Below are positions 16,985 through 25,534 of a DNA stretch of 64,000 nucleotides, piece after piece. Numbering within the stretch: position 1 is the first letter of the stretch; each line of letters starts with the position of its first letter. The position numbers were made by a program, and so were the translations under genes. Below the pieces are notes generated by a model. That model saw only the letters and a list, made by a program, of their open reading frames with translations, did not search any database and was not told the DNA's origin. This DNA is from Xanthomonas dyei (GTDB lineage: Bacteria; Pseudomonadota; Gammaproteobacteria; Xanthomonadales; Xanthomonadaceae): positions 482 to 64,481 of the forward strand of contig NZ_MDEE01000024.1 in assembly GCF_002939865.1 (NCBI RefSeq). The letters are read 5' to 3'.

Positions 16985-17875
16985 TCAGGCCGGCCGCCGC
17001 CAGCGCGCATCCTCGTCGGCCGACGGCGTCTGAATCTGTGCAGGCCATCTGGCGGGTGCAGGCAGCCGGGCAATCGTATCCAGCCAGGCAGGCGTGAGGC
17101 GACGCCAATGACGCAGCGGGCCGCTGCGATGGTGTGCCAGCGCCAGCGTCAGTTCTTCGCGACTTGGGGAAAGCCCGGCAACGGCAAGTGCGAACGCCGG
17201 AAGAATCTCGCGTTCAAAAAACTGTTTGCGTGCCCGTCGAGATACCCACAGCACCAGCCCCACATAGGCAGTGAACGCGGCAAACGCGATCCACGGGCCA
17301 GTCTGTGCAATGGGGACGCCGACGCGTTCGAGCAGGAACTCGATGGGCAGCAGAAGTAGGAGCGCGCACGGCAGGCCAAACACCAGTGCCGCCAGTTGCC
17401 GCCCATCGAGTTGGGTGGTCGCAAAGCGCTGATCAAGCTGCGGGGACAGCAGTACGAAGGGGGCATGCAACAGGTCGGCCCGTACCGCTGGATCCAGCGA
17501 CGCGGCCGAGTCGCGCATCTGCTCTTCGATCTTCAGCCGGCGCGCATGGCGTGCGGCGAGTGCCGGCTGCGTGATGTGGATCAATCTGTCCACGGTTTCT
17601 TGCGATGACACGCGTTGCGTGAACCACGCTGGATCGTGCGGGAGCGCTTGCCGGCAGCGTTGGCACACCTGGTGTTCATGCGTGTAGGTCGCCGCGCCAA
17701 GACGCAGACCAAACATCGACCATGCCAGGCCGACGCGTTGGACCTCGAACACCCGGGCGGTACGGCAGATCAAGCAGAAGTCCGCGATAAAGCCGCAGCC
17801 TTGCGCGACGGGACGCTTTTCGACAACAAACACCACGATCAATGCGCTCTCCCCAGCGACGAATCCGCAGCGCAT
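16985..17875 (-). CDS. Zinc-ribbon membrane protein of unknown function
   Basis: About 296 residues. The N-terminal 75 residues look like a zinc ribbon with separated cysteine pairs: CGFIADFCLICR and, after a VFEVQRV strand, HQVCQRC. A helical, charged middle follows (LKIEEQMRDS), then two membrane helices (LAALVFGLPCALLLLLPIEFLL and WIAFAAFTAYVGLVLWV) and a basic cytoplasmic tail. The start at 17875 is chosen because further upstream the frame only mirrors tssK. It is divergent from tssK across 252 bases, so it may share its control region. I do not recognise a named family beyond the ribbon. Confidence 0.65.
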   Translation of the reverse strand: MRCGFVAGESALIVVFVVEKRPVAQGCGFIADFCLICRTARVFEVQRVGLAWSMFGLRLGAATYTHEHQVCQRCRQALPHDPAWFTQRVSSQETVDRLIHITQPALAARHARRLKIEEQMRDSAASLDPAVRADLLHAPFVLLSPQLDQRFATTQLDGRQLAALVFGLPCALLLLLPIEFLLERVGVPIAQTGPWIAFAAFTAYVGLVLWVSRRARKQFFEREILPAFALAVAGLSPSREELTLALAHHRSGPLRHWRRLTPAWLDTIARLPAPARWPAQIQTPSADEDARWRRPA

Positions 17876-18127
17876 GGCACCTCTGGTGGTGTCTGCCGTG
17901 CGGGTGCGGCAGAGCGTACCGATGTCTCCGATGACAGTCGATCGCCTGAGACATTTTGACGGGTGCGCCTGGCAGGTGCGCCGCAGAATCGCTCCATCGA
18001 CGCGATCCATCGGGGCCTGGCGACTGCAGCCATCGCGATCGCCAGCGGCATGCAACCGACCAACAACATGACGATCGCGCATGCCACGCCGTGCGGTGGC
18101 GCGCGGCGTTTCCCTAGCGAGTGGATC

Positions 18128-19462
18128 ATGCACAACAACAAGGTCGTGTGGAGCGAGGGGCTGTTTCTGCGCCCTCAGCATCTGCAGCAGCAGGAGCGGT
18201 ACCTGGAGCGCTACGTCGATCTGCGTGCGGCACGGTTGCGGCCGTATGCCTGGGGATTGAGCGAGCTGGAATGGGAAACCGATCTGTTGGCGGTGGGCAA
18301 GCTGGGCTTGCGGCGTGCGCGCGGGGTGTTTGCCGACGGCACGCCGTTTGCGATGCCCGGCGACGACCCGCTGCCGATGGCGTTGGAGGTAGACCCCAAC
18401 TGCCGCGATCAGATCGTGTATCTCACGCTGCCGTTGCGGGTGCCTGCGCAGCCGGAACTGGGGCGCCCGGAATCGCCGGCCGATCAGTTGTTCCGTTACC
18501 GCGTACGTGAAACCGAAAGCGGCGACGCGTCGGGCAGCACCAGCGAGGCGGTGCTGATGGAAGTCGGCGGGTTGAGTACGCGCCTGCTGCCGCAATCGCA
18601 GCCACTGGACGGGTTGGACCGCATCGCAGTGGCACGCATTATCGAATCGCGCTCGGACCGTCAGGTGATTCTCGACCCGCACTTCATTCCCAGCGCGATG
18701 GTGTGCCAGGCCGCCTCAAGGCTGACCACGTTCCTAACCGAACTGCTGGGCTTGTTGCATCAGCGCGGCGAGGCGTTGGCGGCGCGGGTCACGCTCACCG
18801 ATCGCGGCGGCGCTGCCGACATCGCCGATTTCCTGCTGCTGCAAGTGGTCAACCGCTGGCAGCCGCAGATTGCGCATTGGGCTGCCGCACCGCTGGCGCA
18901 TCCGGAAGACCTGTTCCGTGCGCTGGTGGCGCTGGCCGGCGAACTCAGCACGTTTACCGCACCGGGCAAACGCCCGCCGGCATGGCCGGCCTATCGGCAC
19001 GAGGCGCAGCAAGACAGCTTCGAGCCGGTGATCGGCGCACTGCGCTCCAGCCTGAGCGCGGTACTCGAACAGACCGCCACCCCGTTGCCGATGCAGGCAC
19101 GCAAATTCGGGGTGTGGGTGGCGATGGTGCCCGACCCGACCTTGCTGGACAGCGCCGCGTTCGTGCTTGCCGCAAAAGCCGACATGCCCAGCGAAGAGTT
19201 GCGCCGGCAGCTGCCTGCGCACGCCAAGATCGGGCCGGTGGAGCAGATCCGCGATCTGGTCAATCTGCAGTTGCCCGGCATCGTCGCAACGCCGATGGCG
19301 GTGGCCCCGCGGCAGATTCCGTATCACGCCGGCTATCTGTATTTCGAGTTCGACAAGAGCGCTGCGTTGTGGCGAACGCTGAAGACCTCTGGCGGCATCG
19401 CATTCCACTTCGGCAGCGAATTTGCCGGGCTGGACCTGCAACTGTGGGCGATCCGGAGTTGA
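18128..19462 (+). CDS. tssK: T6SS baseplate protein TssK
   Basis: A 444-residue TssK. The conserved opening reads KVVWSEGLFLRPQHLQQQERYLERY, and the C-terminal half includes PVEQIRDLVNLQLPGI and a terminal YHAGYLYFEFDKSAALW. TssK trimers join the phage-like baseplate to the TssL-TssM membrane complex. The ATG at 18128 opens the conserved N-terminus. Only four bases separate its stop from tssL, so the tss genes here are one operon. Homologues are normally about 440-450 residues, so this copy is full length. Confidence 0.94.
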   Translation: MHNNKVVWSEGLFLRPQHLQQQERYLERYVDLRAARLRPYAWGLSELEWETDLLAVGKLGLRRARGVFADGTPFAMPGDDPLPMALEVDPNCRDQIVYLTLPLRVPAQPELGRPESPADQLFRYRVRETESGDASGSTSEAVLMEVGGLSTRLLPQSQPLDGLDRIAVARIIESRSDRQVILDPHFIPSAMVCQAASRLTTFLTELLGLLHQRGEALAARVTLTDRGGAADIADFLLLQVVNRWQPQIAHWAAAPLAHPEDLFRALVALAGELSTFTAPGKRPPAWPAYRHEAQQDSFEPVIGALRSSLSAVLEQTATPLPMQARKFGVWVAMVPDPTLLDSAAFVLAAKADMPSEELRRQLPAHAKIGPVEQIRDLVNLQLPGIVATPMAVAPRQIPYHAGYLYFEFDKSAALWRTLKTSGGIAFHFGSEFAGLDLQLWAIRS

Positions 19463-19466
19463 ACGC

Positions 19467-20718
19467 ATGAGCCGTCCCGTTACCGATTTCGATGCCGCGT
19501 TGGTCGCGCCGCCACCGGCCAACCCGGTCGCTGCCGAAGACACCGACATCAGCGAGCTGCTGGGCCGCAGCGTCAACCCGTTGGTGCAGGCGGCCACGCC
19601 GCTGTTGCTGCTGGCCGTGCAATTGCGCCACAGCGCGCAACTGCCCGATGTGGCCCGCCTGCGCGAGCAGGTGATGGCGCAGATTCGCCGCTTCGAGCAA
19701 CGCGCCCGCGATGGCGGCGCGCCGGTCGAAGCGGTCACCGCCGCGCGTTATGTGTTGTGCGCCTTGCTCGACGAGGCGGTGCTCAATGCACCGTGGGGCG
19801 AGCGCAGCGGCTGGTCGCAGAAGACCTTGCTGGTGGTCTTTCATAGCGAATCGTACGGCGGCGCCAAGTTCTTCCAGATCCTGGAGCGGCTGTGCGCCGA
19901 TGTGCCGCGGCATCTGGACCTGATCGAACTGATGTATCTGTGCCTGGCGCTGGGCTTCGTTGGCCGCTATCAGATCGAAGCCGGCGGGCTGGCCAAGCTC
20001 GGCGAGATTCAGGACGACCTGTTCCGCCGTATCCGCGCCGCGCGCGGTGCCGCGCCGGACAGTCTGGCGCCGCATTGGCGCGGGGTGGAAGACCGTCGCC
20101 GGCGGGATCGCTTCTTGCCGCTGTGGGCCGCTGCGCTGCTGGGGCTGAGCGTGCTGGTGGTGGCCTTCGTGTGGATGCAGACGCGCTTGAACGCGTTATC
20201 GGCGCCGAATCAGTGCGCAGGTCGCGCAATGGGGGCTGGCACCGGCCACACCACCGGATGCAACCCCGTTGCCGCCGCCGCAGGTGCGCCTCAAACAATT
20301 GCTGTCGACCCAGGAGCGCGCCGGTCTGCTGAGCGTGGATGAGCAGGCCGATGCGCAGACGCGCGTGCGCTTGAGCAGCGCGGCGATGTTCGCCTCCGGC
20401 GGCGTCGAGGTGGAGCCGGAGCAACGTGGCCTGATCGCGCAGATCGCGGCGGCAATCGATCAATTGCCGGGCCGGGTGATCGTGGTCGGGCATACCGACG
20501 ATGTGCCGGTGCGCTCGCTGCGCTTTGCCGACAACTACGCCTTGTCGGGGGCGCGTGCCGACGCGGTGGCGCAGCTGTTGCGCACGCATCTGCGCACGCC
20601 GGGGCGGGTGGAAGCGCTGGGCGCCGGCGACTCGCAACCGGTGGCGCAGCCAGTGCAATTGCCGGCCAATCGCGCGCGCAATCGCCGCGTCGAGATTCTG
20701 TTTCAGCCTGGGGAATGA
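19467..20718 (+). pseudogene. tssL: tssL (DotU + OmpA domain), interrupted by a frameshift
   Basis: The first frame encodes the DotU part: VNPLVQAATPLLLLAVQLR, AARYVLCALLDEAVLNAPWG and the membrane helix WAAALLGLSVLVVAFVW. After LNALSAP the frame leaves the family pattern. From about 20209 a second frame continues perfectly with ISAQVAQWGLAPATPP and a peptidoglycan-binding OmpA-like domain (VIVVGHTDDVPVRSLRF, LSGARADAVAQLL, NRARNRRVEILF). A single extra A near 20208 (CCGAATCAG for CCGATCAG) explains the shift. Unshifted, the protein would be about 416 residues. As it stands the product would stop at 20342 and lose its cell-wall anchor. It could be a real mutation or a base-calling error. Confidence 0.88.
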
Positions 20719-23700
20719 CGATGAAAACGCTGTTGTCCAAGCTGAGTGCCACGTTGTTGGTGAGTGTATTGGCGCTGTGCCTGCTGTCGTTGCTGCTGTG
20801 GGTGGGCGGGCCGTATGTCGCCATCGATGGCTGGAACCCGCTGACCGGTGTGGCGGCGCGGCTGTTGGCAATCGTGACGTTGATCGGTGTGTGGCTGGGG
20901 GTGCTGGCATGGCGGCGTTGGCGCGCGCAGCGTCGCGCCGGCAGTTTGTCCAGCGCATTGGCCGCTCCGGGGCGCGATGACGACCGCGAACTGCGCAGCG
21001 GGCAGGAGCGCGCGCAGTTGCAGGCGCGCTTTCAGCACGCCATTCAACTGTTGCGCAAGCGACCCGGCGGCAGCGATCTGTACACGCTGCCGTGGTATGC
21101 GCTGATCGGCCCGCCCGGCTCGGGCAAAAGCACCTTGCTGCAGCATTCCGGCCTGCAGTTTCCGCTGGCCGCGCGCATGGGCGATGCCGCGCTGCGCGGA
21201 GTGGGCGGCACCCGCGATTGCGAATGGTGGTTCACCGACGAAGCGGTGTTTCTGGACACCGCCGGGCGCTATACCACGCAGGATTCCGATCAAGCCGTCG
21301 ATGCCGGCGCCTGGCGCGACTTCCTGCGGTTGCTGCGGCGCCATCGCCCACGACGGCCGCTCAATGGCGTGCTGGTGACCATGAGCATGTCCGACCTGTT
21401 GCTGCTGGACGATGGCGAACGCGACACGCACATGCAGGCGATCCGTCGCCGCCTGGACGAGCTGGCCGAGCAGTTGCAGGCCAGCGTGCCGGTGTACCTG
21501 ATCTTTACCAAGTGCGATCTGGTCGGTGGCTTTGGCGAGTTCTTCGACGATCTCACGCCTGCGCAGCGTAGCCAGGTCTGGGGCATGTCGTTTCCGCTGG
21601 CGCACACGCTCGATGGCCGCGCCGCGCGCGGGTTTGCCGACGAATTCAATCTGCTGCAGCAGCAGTTGAGCGCACGCCTGTTCGAGCGGCTGAATCTGGA
21701 TCGCGACCGTTTGCGGCGTGCGGCGATCCTGTCGTTTCCGCAGCAGCTGGCTGCGCTTGGCGAGCGTGCACGGCAGTTTGTCGAAGGGACCTTCGCCGGC
21801 AACGCCTACGGGCCGGCACCGCTGCTGCGCGGGGTGTACTTCACCTCCGGCACGCAGGAAGGCACGCCGATCGATCGCATGATGGGTGCGGTGGCACGCA
21901 CCTTCGGTGTGGACGATGCGCGGGTGCATGCTCCCGGCGCGCAACGCCGCACATTCTTTGTCGAGCGATTGCTGCGCGAGGTGGTGCTGCGCGAATCCGG
22001 GCTGGCCAATACCCCGCCCACGCAGCAACGCCGCAGGGCGTGGTTGCAGGCGGCCGCCTATGTGGGCGTTGCATTGCTGAGCGGTGCGCTGCTGGCCGGG
22101 TTGAGCGTCAGTTATCTGGGCAATCGCGCCTATCTCCAGCAGGTGCGTCAGGCGCTGGATGCACGCCCGGCAGTGGCCGACCCCAATGCCGCCACCGCCA
22201 TGCCCGAGTACGTGACGCGCACGCTGCAGCAGGCCGCGGCCACGCAGGCGGTGGTGCAGGTGGCACGGCAGTACCACGCGCGCGCGCCGTGGTCGCTGCG
22301 GATGGGATTGTTCCAGGGCGCCGCGCTTGGCGATGAAGTGCAGGCCGGCTATCTGCGCCAGCTCAATGCCACCTTGTTGCCGGCGCTGGCGGTGCGCTTT
22401 CGCAACGGTCTGGTCGACAACGCGCAGGCGCCGCAGGCGTTGTACTACACGCTCAAGGGGTACCTGATGCTCGGCCAGCCGCAGCATCTGGACGCGGCAC
22501 AACTCGGCGCGCTGGCGGCCATCGAGGCCGGCAAACTGTTTCCGCGCGACGTGGCGCAGCAACAAGCGCTGAGCACGCAGTTGCAGGCCTTGCTCGATGC
22601 GCCCGAGCGCGTACGTGCGCTGTCGCTGGACGGCGAGCGCATCGCACAGGCGCGCGCCAGCCTGCGTGCGGCCGATCTGTCGACGTTGATCTACGGCAAC
22701 CTGCTGCTCACGCCGCCGGCCGGCACCCCGCTGCGGTTGGACAAGGCGTTGGGCTTGCTTGCCGATACCTTCGTGCGGCGCAGCGGCACCGCGCTGTCCA
22801 CCGCGGTGCCGGCGCTGTACACCCAGCCGGTGTTTGCCGGCCTGCAGCGCGATGGCATCGGCCAGGCGGTGGAGCGCTTCGGGCGCGACGATTGGGTGTT
22901 CGGCGGCGCGCCGCTGGATGCAGCCGCCAAGGCCGCGTTGGTGCGCGAGGTGGGCCAGCGCTACGAAGCCGACTACATCCGCTATTGGGATGCGCTGCTG
23001 GCCGATCTGCAACTGCGCCCGGCCGCCGATCTGGCCGCTGCCAGCGCAACCGCCGCCAAACTGGCCGGCCCCAGCTCGCCGCTGCGCCTGTTGCTCGGTG
23101 TGGTCGGCGACCACACCCAGGCGATGGACCGCGCACCGCCGGCAGACCCGGCGCAGCGCGCCGTGGCTGCGGCGGCCGGCAAGGCGGCGGCCAAGGCCAA
23201 CGCGGCAGTGGCCAAGCTGCCGGGCGGCGCGGCGATGAGCGCGGCATTGGCCACCCCGGCCGACCCTGCCGCCGCCAACGCACCGGTACCGGGCGCGGCG
23301 ATCAGCGAGCACTTTCTGGCGCTCAACGCGCTGACTGCCGGCGCACCTGGCGCCACGCCGCTGGATCACCTGCTGAGCGTGCTCGATCAACTGGGCAAGC
23401 AGTTGCTGGTGGTGTCGCAAGGCGGCGGCGATGCGGCGGCCGCCAACGCGCAGCTGGCAGTGGCCCGGCAGGAAATGGCGCAGCTGCCGCCGCCGGTGAC
23501 CGACTGGCTGCAAACCCTGGCCGGCAGTAGCGCCACCTTGATGACGCAGGGCGCACGCGCCGCGCTGGATGCGCAGGTGCGCCAATCGGTGGGCGAGGTG
23601 TGCAGCGATTTCGTGCGCGGCCGCTACCCCTTCGACCCAACGGCGCAGGTCGATCTCCCGCTGCAGAATTTTGGCGAACTGTTCGGTACTGGCGGGCGCC

Positions 23701-24245
23701 TGGATGCGCTCTACACCGGCACCGTGCAACCGCTGCTGGACACACAGGCGCCGCAATGGCGCTGGAAACAAGGCCCGGATGCGGTCGTCGGCGCGCCCGG
23801 CCTGCCCGTACAGCTGCAGCTGGCACAGCGCATCCGGCAAAAATATTTTCGCGGCGGGGCCACCCCGCAGATCGGCTTCACCTTGCTGGCGCCCACGCTG
23901 GGCGAGGGCGTCACCCGGCTGACGTTGGACATCGAAGGCCAGCGCTACGACTACCAACCCGGTGCGGCGCAGAGCATGCCGATGATCTGGCCCGGACCGG
24001 TGCCGGGGCATGTCTCGATTGCCGCCTTCGGCGCCGATGGCGTGGCGCTGGGCACGCTCGACTATCAAGGCGACTGGGCGCTGTTTCGCGCGCTGCAGGC
24101 CGGGCATCTGGAAAATCCGTCCGATCTGCGCTTCGTCGCCAGCTTCGCGCTCGGTGGCCACGACGTACAGGTGCCGCTGCGCGCGGGCAACCTGCGCCAT
24201 CCATTTCTGGACAGCGACGTCCAGCAGTTTGCGTGCGGCGGATGA
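20715..24245 (+). CDS. tssM: T6SS membrane-complex protein TssM (IcmF)
   Basis: A 1,176-residue IcmF-type protein. Two N-terminal membrane helices (VLALCLLSLLLWVGGPYVAI and LAIVTLIGVWLGVLAW) precede a cytoplasmic ATPase-like domain with Walker A GPPGSGKST (about residue 132) and DTAGRY. A third helix (YVGVALLSGALLAGLSV, about residue 455) is followed by a long periplasmic part ending with the conserved beta domain (ITLLAPT-like FTLLAPTLGEGVTRLTLDIEG, MIWPGPVPGHVSIAAF, GDWALFRALQ). TssM spans the envelope with TssL and TssJ. It starts by ATGA overlap with the OmpA end of tssL. An alternative ATG lies six bases later. Confidence 0.95.
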   Translation: MTMKTLLSKLSATLLVSVLALCLLSLLLWVGGPYVAIDGWNPLTGVAARLLAIVTLIGVWLGVLAWRRWRAQRRAGSLSSALAAPGRDDDRELRSGQERAQLQARFQHAIQLLRKRPGGSDLYTLPWYALIGPPGSGKSTLLQHSGLQFPLAARMGDAALRGVGGTRDCEWWFTDEAVFLDTAGRYTTQDSDQAVDAGAWRDFLRLLRRHRPRRPLNGVLVTMSMSDLLLLDDGERDTHMQAIRRRLDELAEQLQASVPVYLIFTKCDLVGGFGEFFDDLTPAQRSQVWGMSFPLAHTLDGRAARGFADEFNLLQQQLSARLFERLNLDRDRLRRAAILSFPQQLAALGERARQFVEGTFAGNAYGPAPLLRGVYFTSGTQEGTPIDRMMGAVARTFGVDDARVHAPGAQRRTFFVERLLREVVLRESGLANTPPTQQRRRAWLQAAAYVGVALLSGALLAGLSVSYLGNRAYLQQVRQALDARPAVADPNAATAMPEYVTRTLQQAAATQAVVQVARQYHARAPWSLRMGLFQGAALGDEVQAGYLRQLNATLLPALAVRFRNGLVDNAQAPQALYYTLKGYLMLGQPQHLDAAQLGALAAIEAGKLFPRDVAQQQALSTQLQALLDAPERVRALSLDGERIAQARASLRAADLSTLIYGNLLLTPPAGTPLRLDKALGLLADTFVRRSGTALSTAVPALYTQPVFAGLQRDGIGQAVERFGRDDWVFGGAPLDAAAKAALVREVGQRYEADYIRYWDALLADLQLRPAADLAAASATAAKLAGPSSPLRLLLGVVGDHTQAMDRAPPADPAQRAVAAAAGKAAAKANAAVAKLPGGAAMSAALATPADPAAANAPVPGAAISEHFLALNALTAGAPGATPLDHLLSVLDQLGKQLLVVSQGGGDAAAANAQLAVARQEMAQLPPPVTDWLQTLAGSSATLMTQGARAALDAQVRQSVGEVCSDFVRGRYPFDPTAQVDLPLQNFGELFGTGGRLDALYTGTVQPLLDTQAPQWRWKQGPDAVVGAPGLPVQLQLAQRIRQKYFRGGATPQIGFTLLAPTLGEGVTRLTLDIEGQRYDYQPGAAQSMPMIWPGPVPGHVSIAAFGADGVALGTLDYQGDWALFRALQAGHLENPSDLRFVASFALGGHDVQVPLRAGNLRHPFLDSDVQQFACGG

Positions 24246-24817
24246 CCATGCCGGCGACCGATCAGATTGGCTTCCATGGCAAGTTGCCCGGCGTGGGCGA
24301 ATTCGTGCAGCGGCGCTTGCCGGCCAGCTTTGTGCAGCCGTGGGACGCGCATTTTGCCAATTGCCTGGACACGGTGCGCCAGCAGCTCGGCGAGCGCTGG
24401 CCCGGCGCATATCGCAGCAGCGGCTTGCGCGCGTTCGCCCTGGGGCCGGGCGTGTGCGGCCCGCAGGCCTGGGCCGGTGTGCTTGGCCCGGGCGAAGATC
24501 GCGTGGGGCGTTGCTTCCCGCTGGTCGTGGCGATGCTGTTGCCGCATGCCTGCCTGCCCACACACGCCTGGTTTGGCGCGTTGGCGGCATGCCTGGGCCG
24601 TGCACTGCGCGCACGCGCCGATGCGGTGAGCTTCGACGCCGCCGTGCGCGCGCTCGCGGTGCCTGCCACGTCATCCACCACGCATGCACCGGCGCACGGC
24701 CAGTCGCTGTGGTGGCCACTGGGCGGCGCTGTGCAGGCGCTGGACGGCCTGCCCGCAGCCGAACGCTATCTGGACTGGCTGCTCGCCGATGCGGACATCA
24801 CCGAGGTGACCCGATGA
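24242..24817 (+). CDS. tagF: T6SS-associated protein TagF
   Basis: A 191-residue TagF/DUF2094 protein. It shows the conserved start IGFHGKLPGVGEFVQRRLPASFVQPWDAHF, then GPGVCGPQAWAGVLGPGEDRVGRCFPLVVA and SLWWPLGG near the end. TagF represses T6SS activity post-translationally in species with the Ppk/Ppp threonine-phosphorylation circuit; in some bacteria it is fused to PppA, and here it is directly next to it. The start overlaps the tssM stop (ATGA), and its own stop overlaps the phosphatase start. An ATG six bases later is an alternative start. Confidence 0.92.
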   Translation: MTMPATDQIGFHGKLPGVGEFVQRRLPASFVQPWDAHFANCLDTVRQQLGERWPGAYRSSGLRAFALGPGVCGPQAWAGVLGPGEDRVGRCFPLVVAMLLPHACLPTHAWFGALAACLGRALRARADAVSFDAAVRALAVPATSSTTHAPAHGQSLWWPLGGAVQALDGLPAAERYLDWLLADADITEVTR

Positions 24818-25530
24818 GCGCGTTCTATCAATCGGCCGGGCATACCGAAACCGGCAAGGTGCGCCGGCTCAACGAAGACGCGCTGCTGCTGCGCGACGAC
24901 GCCGGGTTGTGGGTGGTGGCCGACGGCCTGGGCGGCCACAGTGCCGGCGATTACGCCAGCCAGTTGCTGGTGCAGCGGCTGGGCGCGTTGGTGCGCCCAC
25001 CGGACCTGTGCGACTTTCTCGACGCCATCGACGACACCCTGGCGCAGATCAACGCCGAGCTGCTGCAGGTTGCGCGGCAACGCCGCGTGGACATGATCGC
25101 CACCACCGTGGTGGTGCTGGTGCACGACCCGGATTTCATGTTGTGCGGCTGGGTCGGCGACAGCCGCATCTATGCGCAACACGGCGGCCCGCTGCGCCAG
25201 CTCACCCGCGATCACGTGCATGGCGTGCGCGAGGACGTCACCCAGTTCGGCACTGCGCAGGCGGCCGCCGCCGCAGCTGGCGTGCTCACGCGTGCGGTCG
25301 GCGCGCAGGAGCCGTTATTCGTCGATTGGGTGCTGCTGCCGAGTCTGCCGGGCACGCAATTTTTGCTGTGCAGCGACGGCATCAACAAGGAAATACCCGA
25401 CCCGGAGCTGGATGCCGAATGCCATCGCTTCGGCGATCCACGCGCGCTGCTGGCGCGGTTGTTCGAACTGGCGATGGGCAGGGCGGCGCGCGACAACGTC
25501 ACCGCCGTCGTCGTCCGCCTGCAGGAGTGA
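24814..25530 (+). CDS. pppA: PP2C-type protein phosphatase PppA
   Basis: A 238-residue PPM/PP2C serine/threonine phosphatase with all the usual metal-binding motifs: VRRLNEDALLL, VVADGLGGHSAGDYAS, GWVGDSRIY and RDNVTAVVV at the C-terminus. It should remove phosphates placed by the T6SS kinase encoded next, counteracting TagH-mediated activation. It starts at an ATGA overlap with tagF. Length is normal for stand-alone PppA. No membrane segment is seen, so it acts in the cytoplasm. Confidence 0.93.
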   Translation: MSAFYQSAGHTETGKVRRLNEDALLLRDDAGLWVVADGLGGHSAGDYASQLLVQRLGALVRPPDLCDFLDAIDDTLAQINAELLQVARQRRVDMIATTVVVLVHDPDFMLCGWVGDSRIYAQHGGPLRQLTRDHVHGVREDVTQFGTAQAAAAAAGVLTRAVGAQEPLFVDWVLLPSLPGTQFLLCSDGINKEIPDPELDAECHRFGDPRALLARLFELAMGRAARDNVTAVVVRLQE

Positions 25531-25534
25531 GCGC

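Noticed and set aside
20703-24719. A 1,338-residue open frame on the minus strand opposite tssM.
   Set aside because: It is a mirror of a real, motif-rich gene in high-GC DNA. It lacks family motifs and is arginine/glutamine/histidine-rich, as expected from antisense reading.
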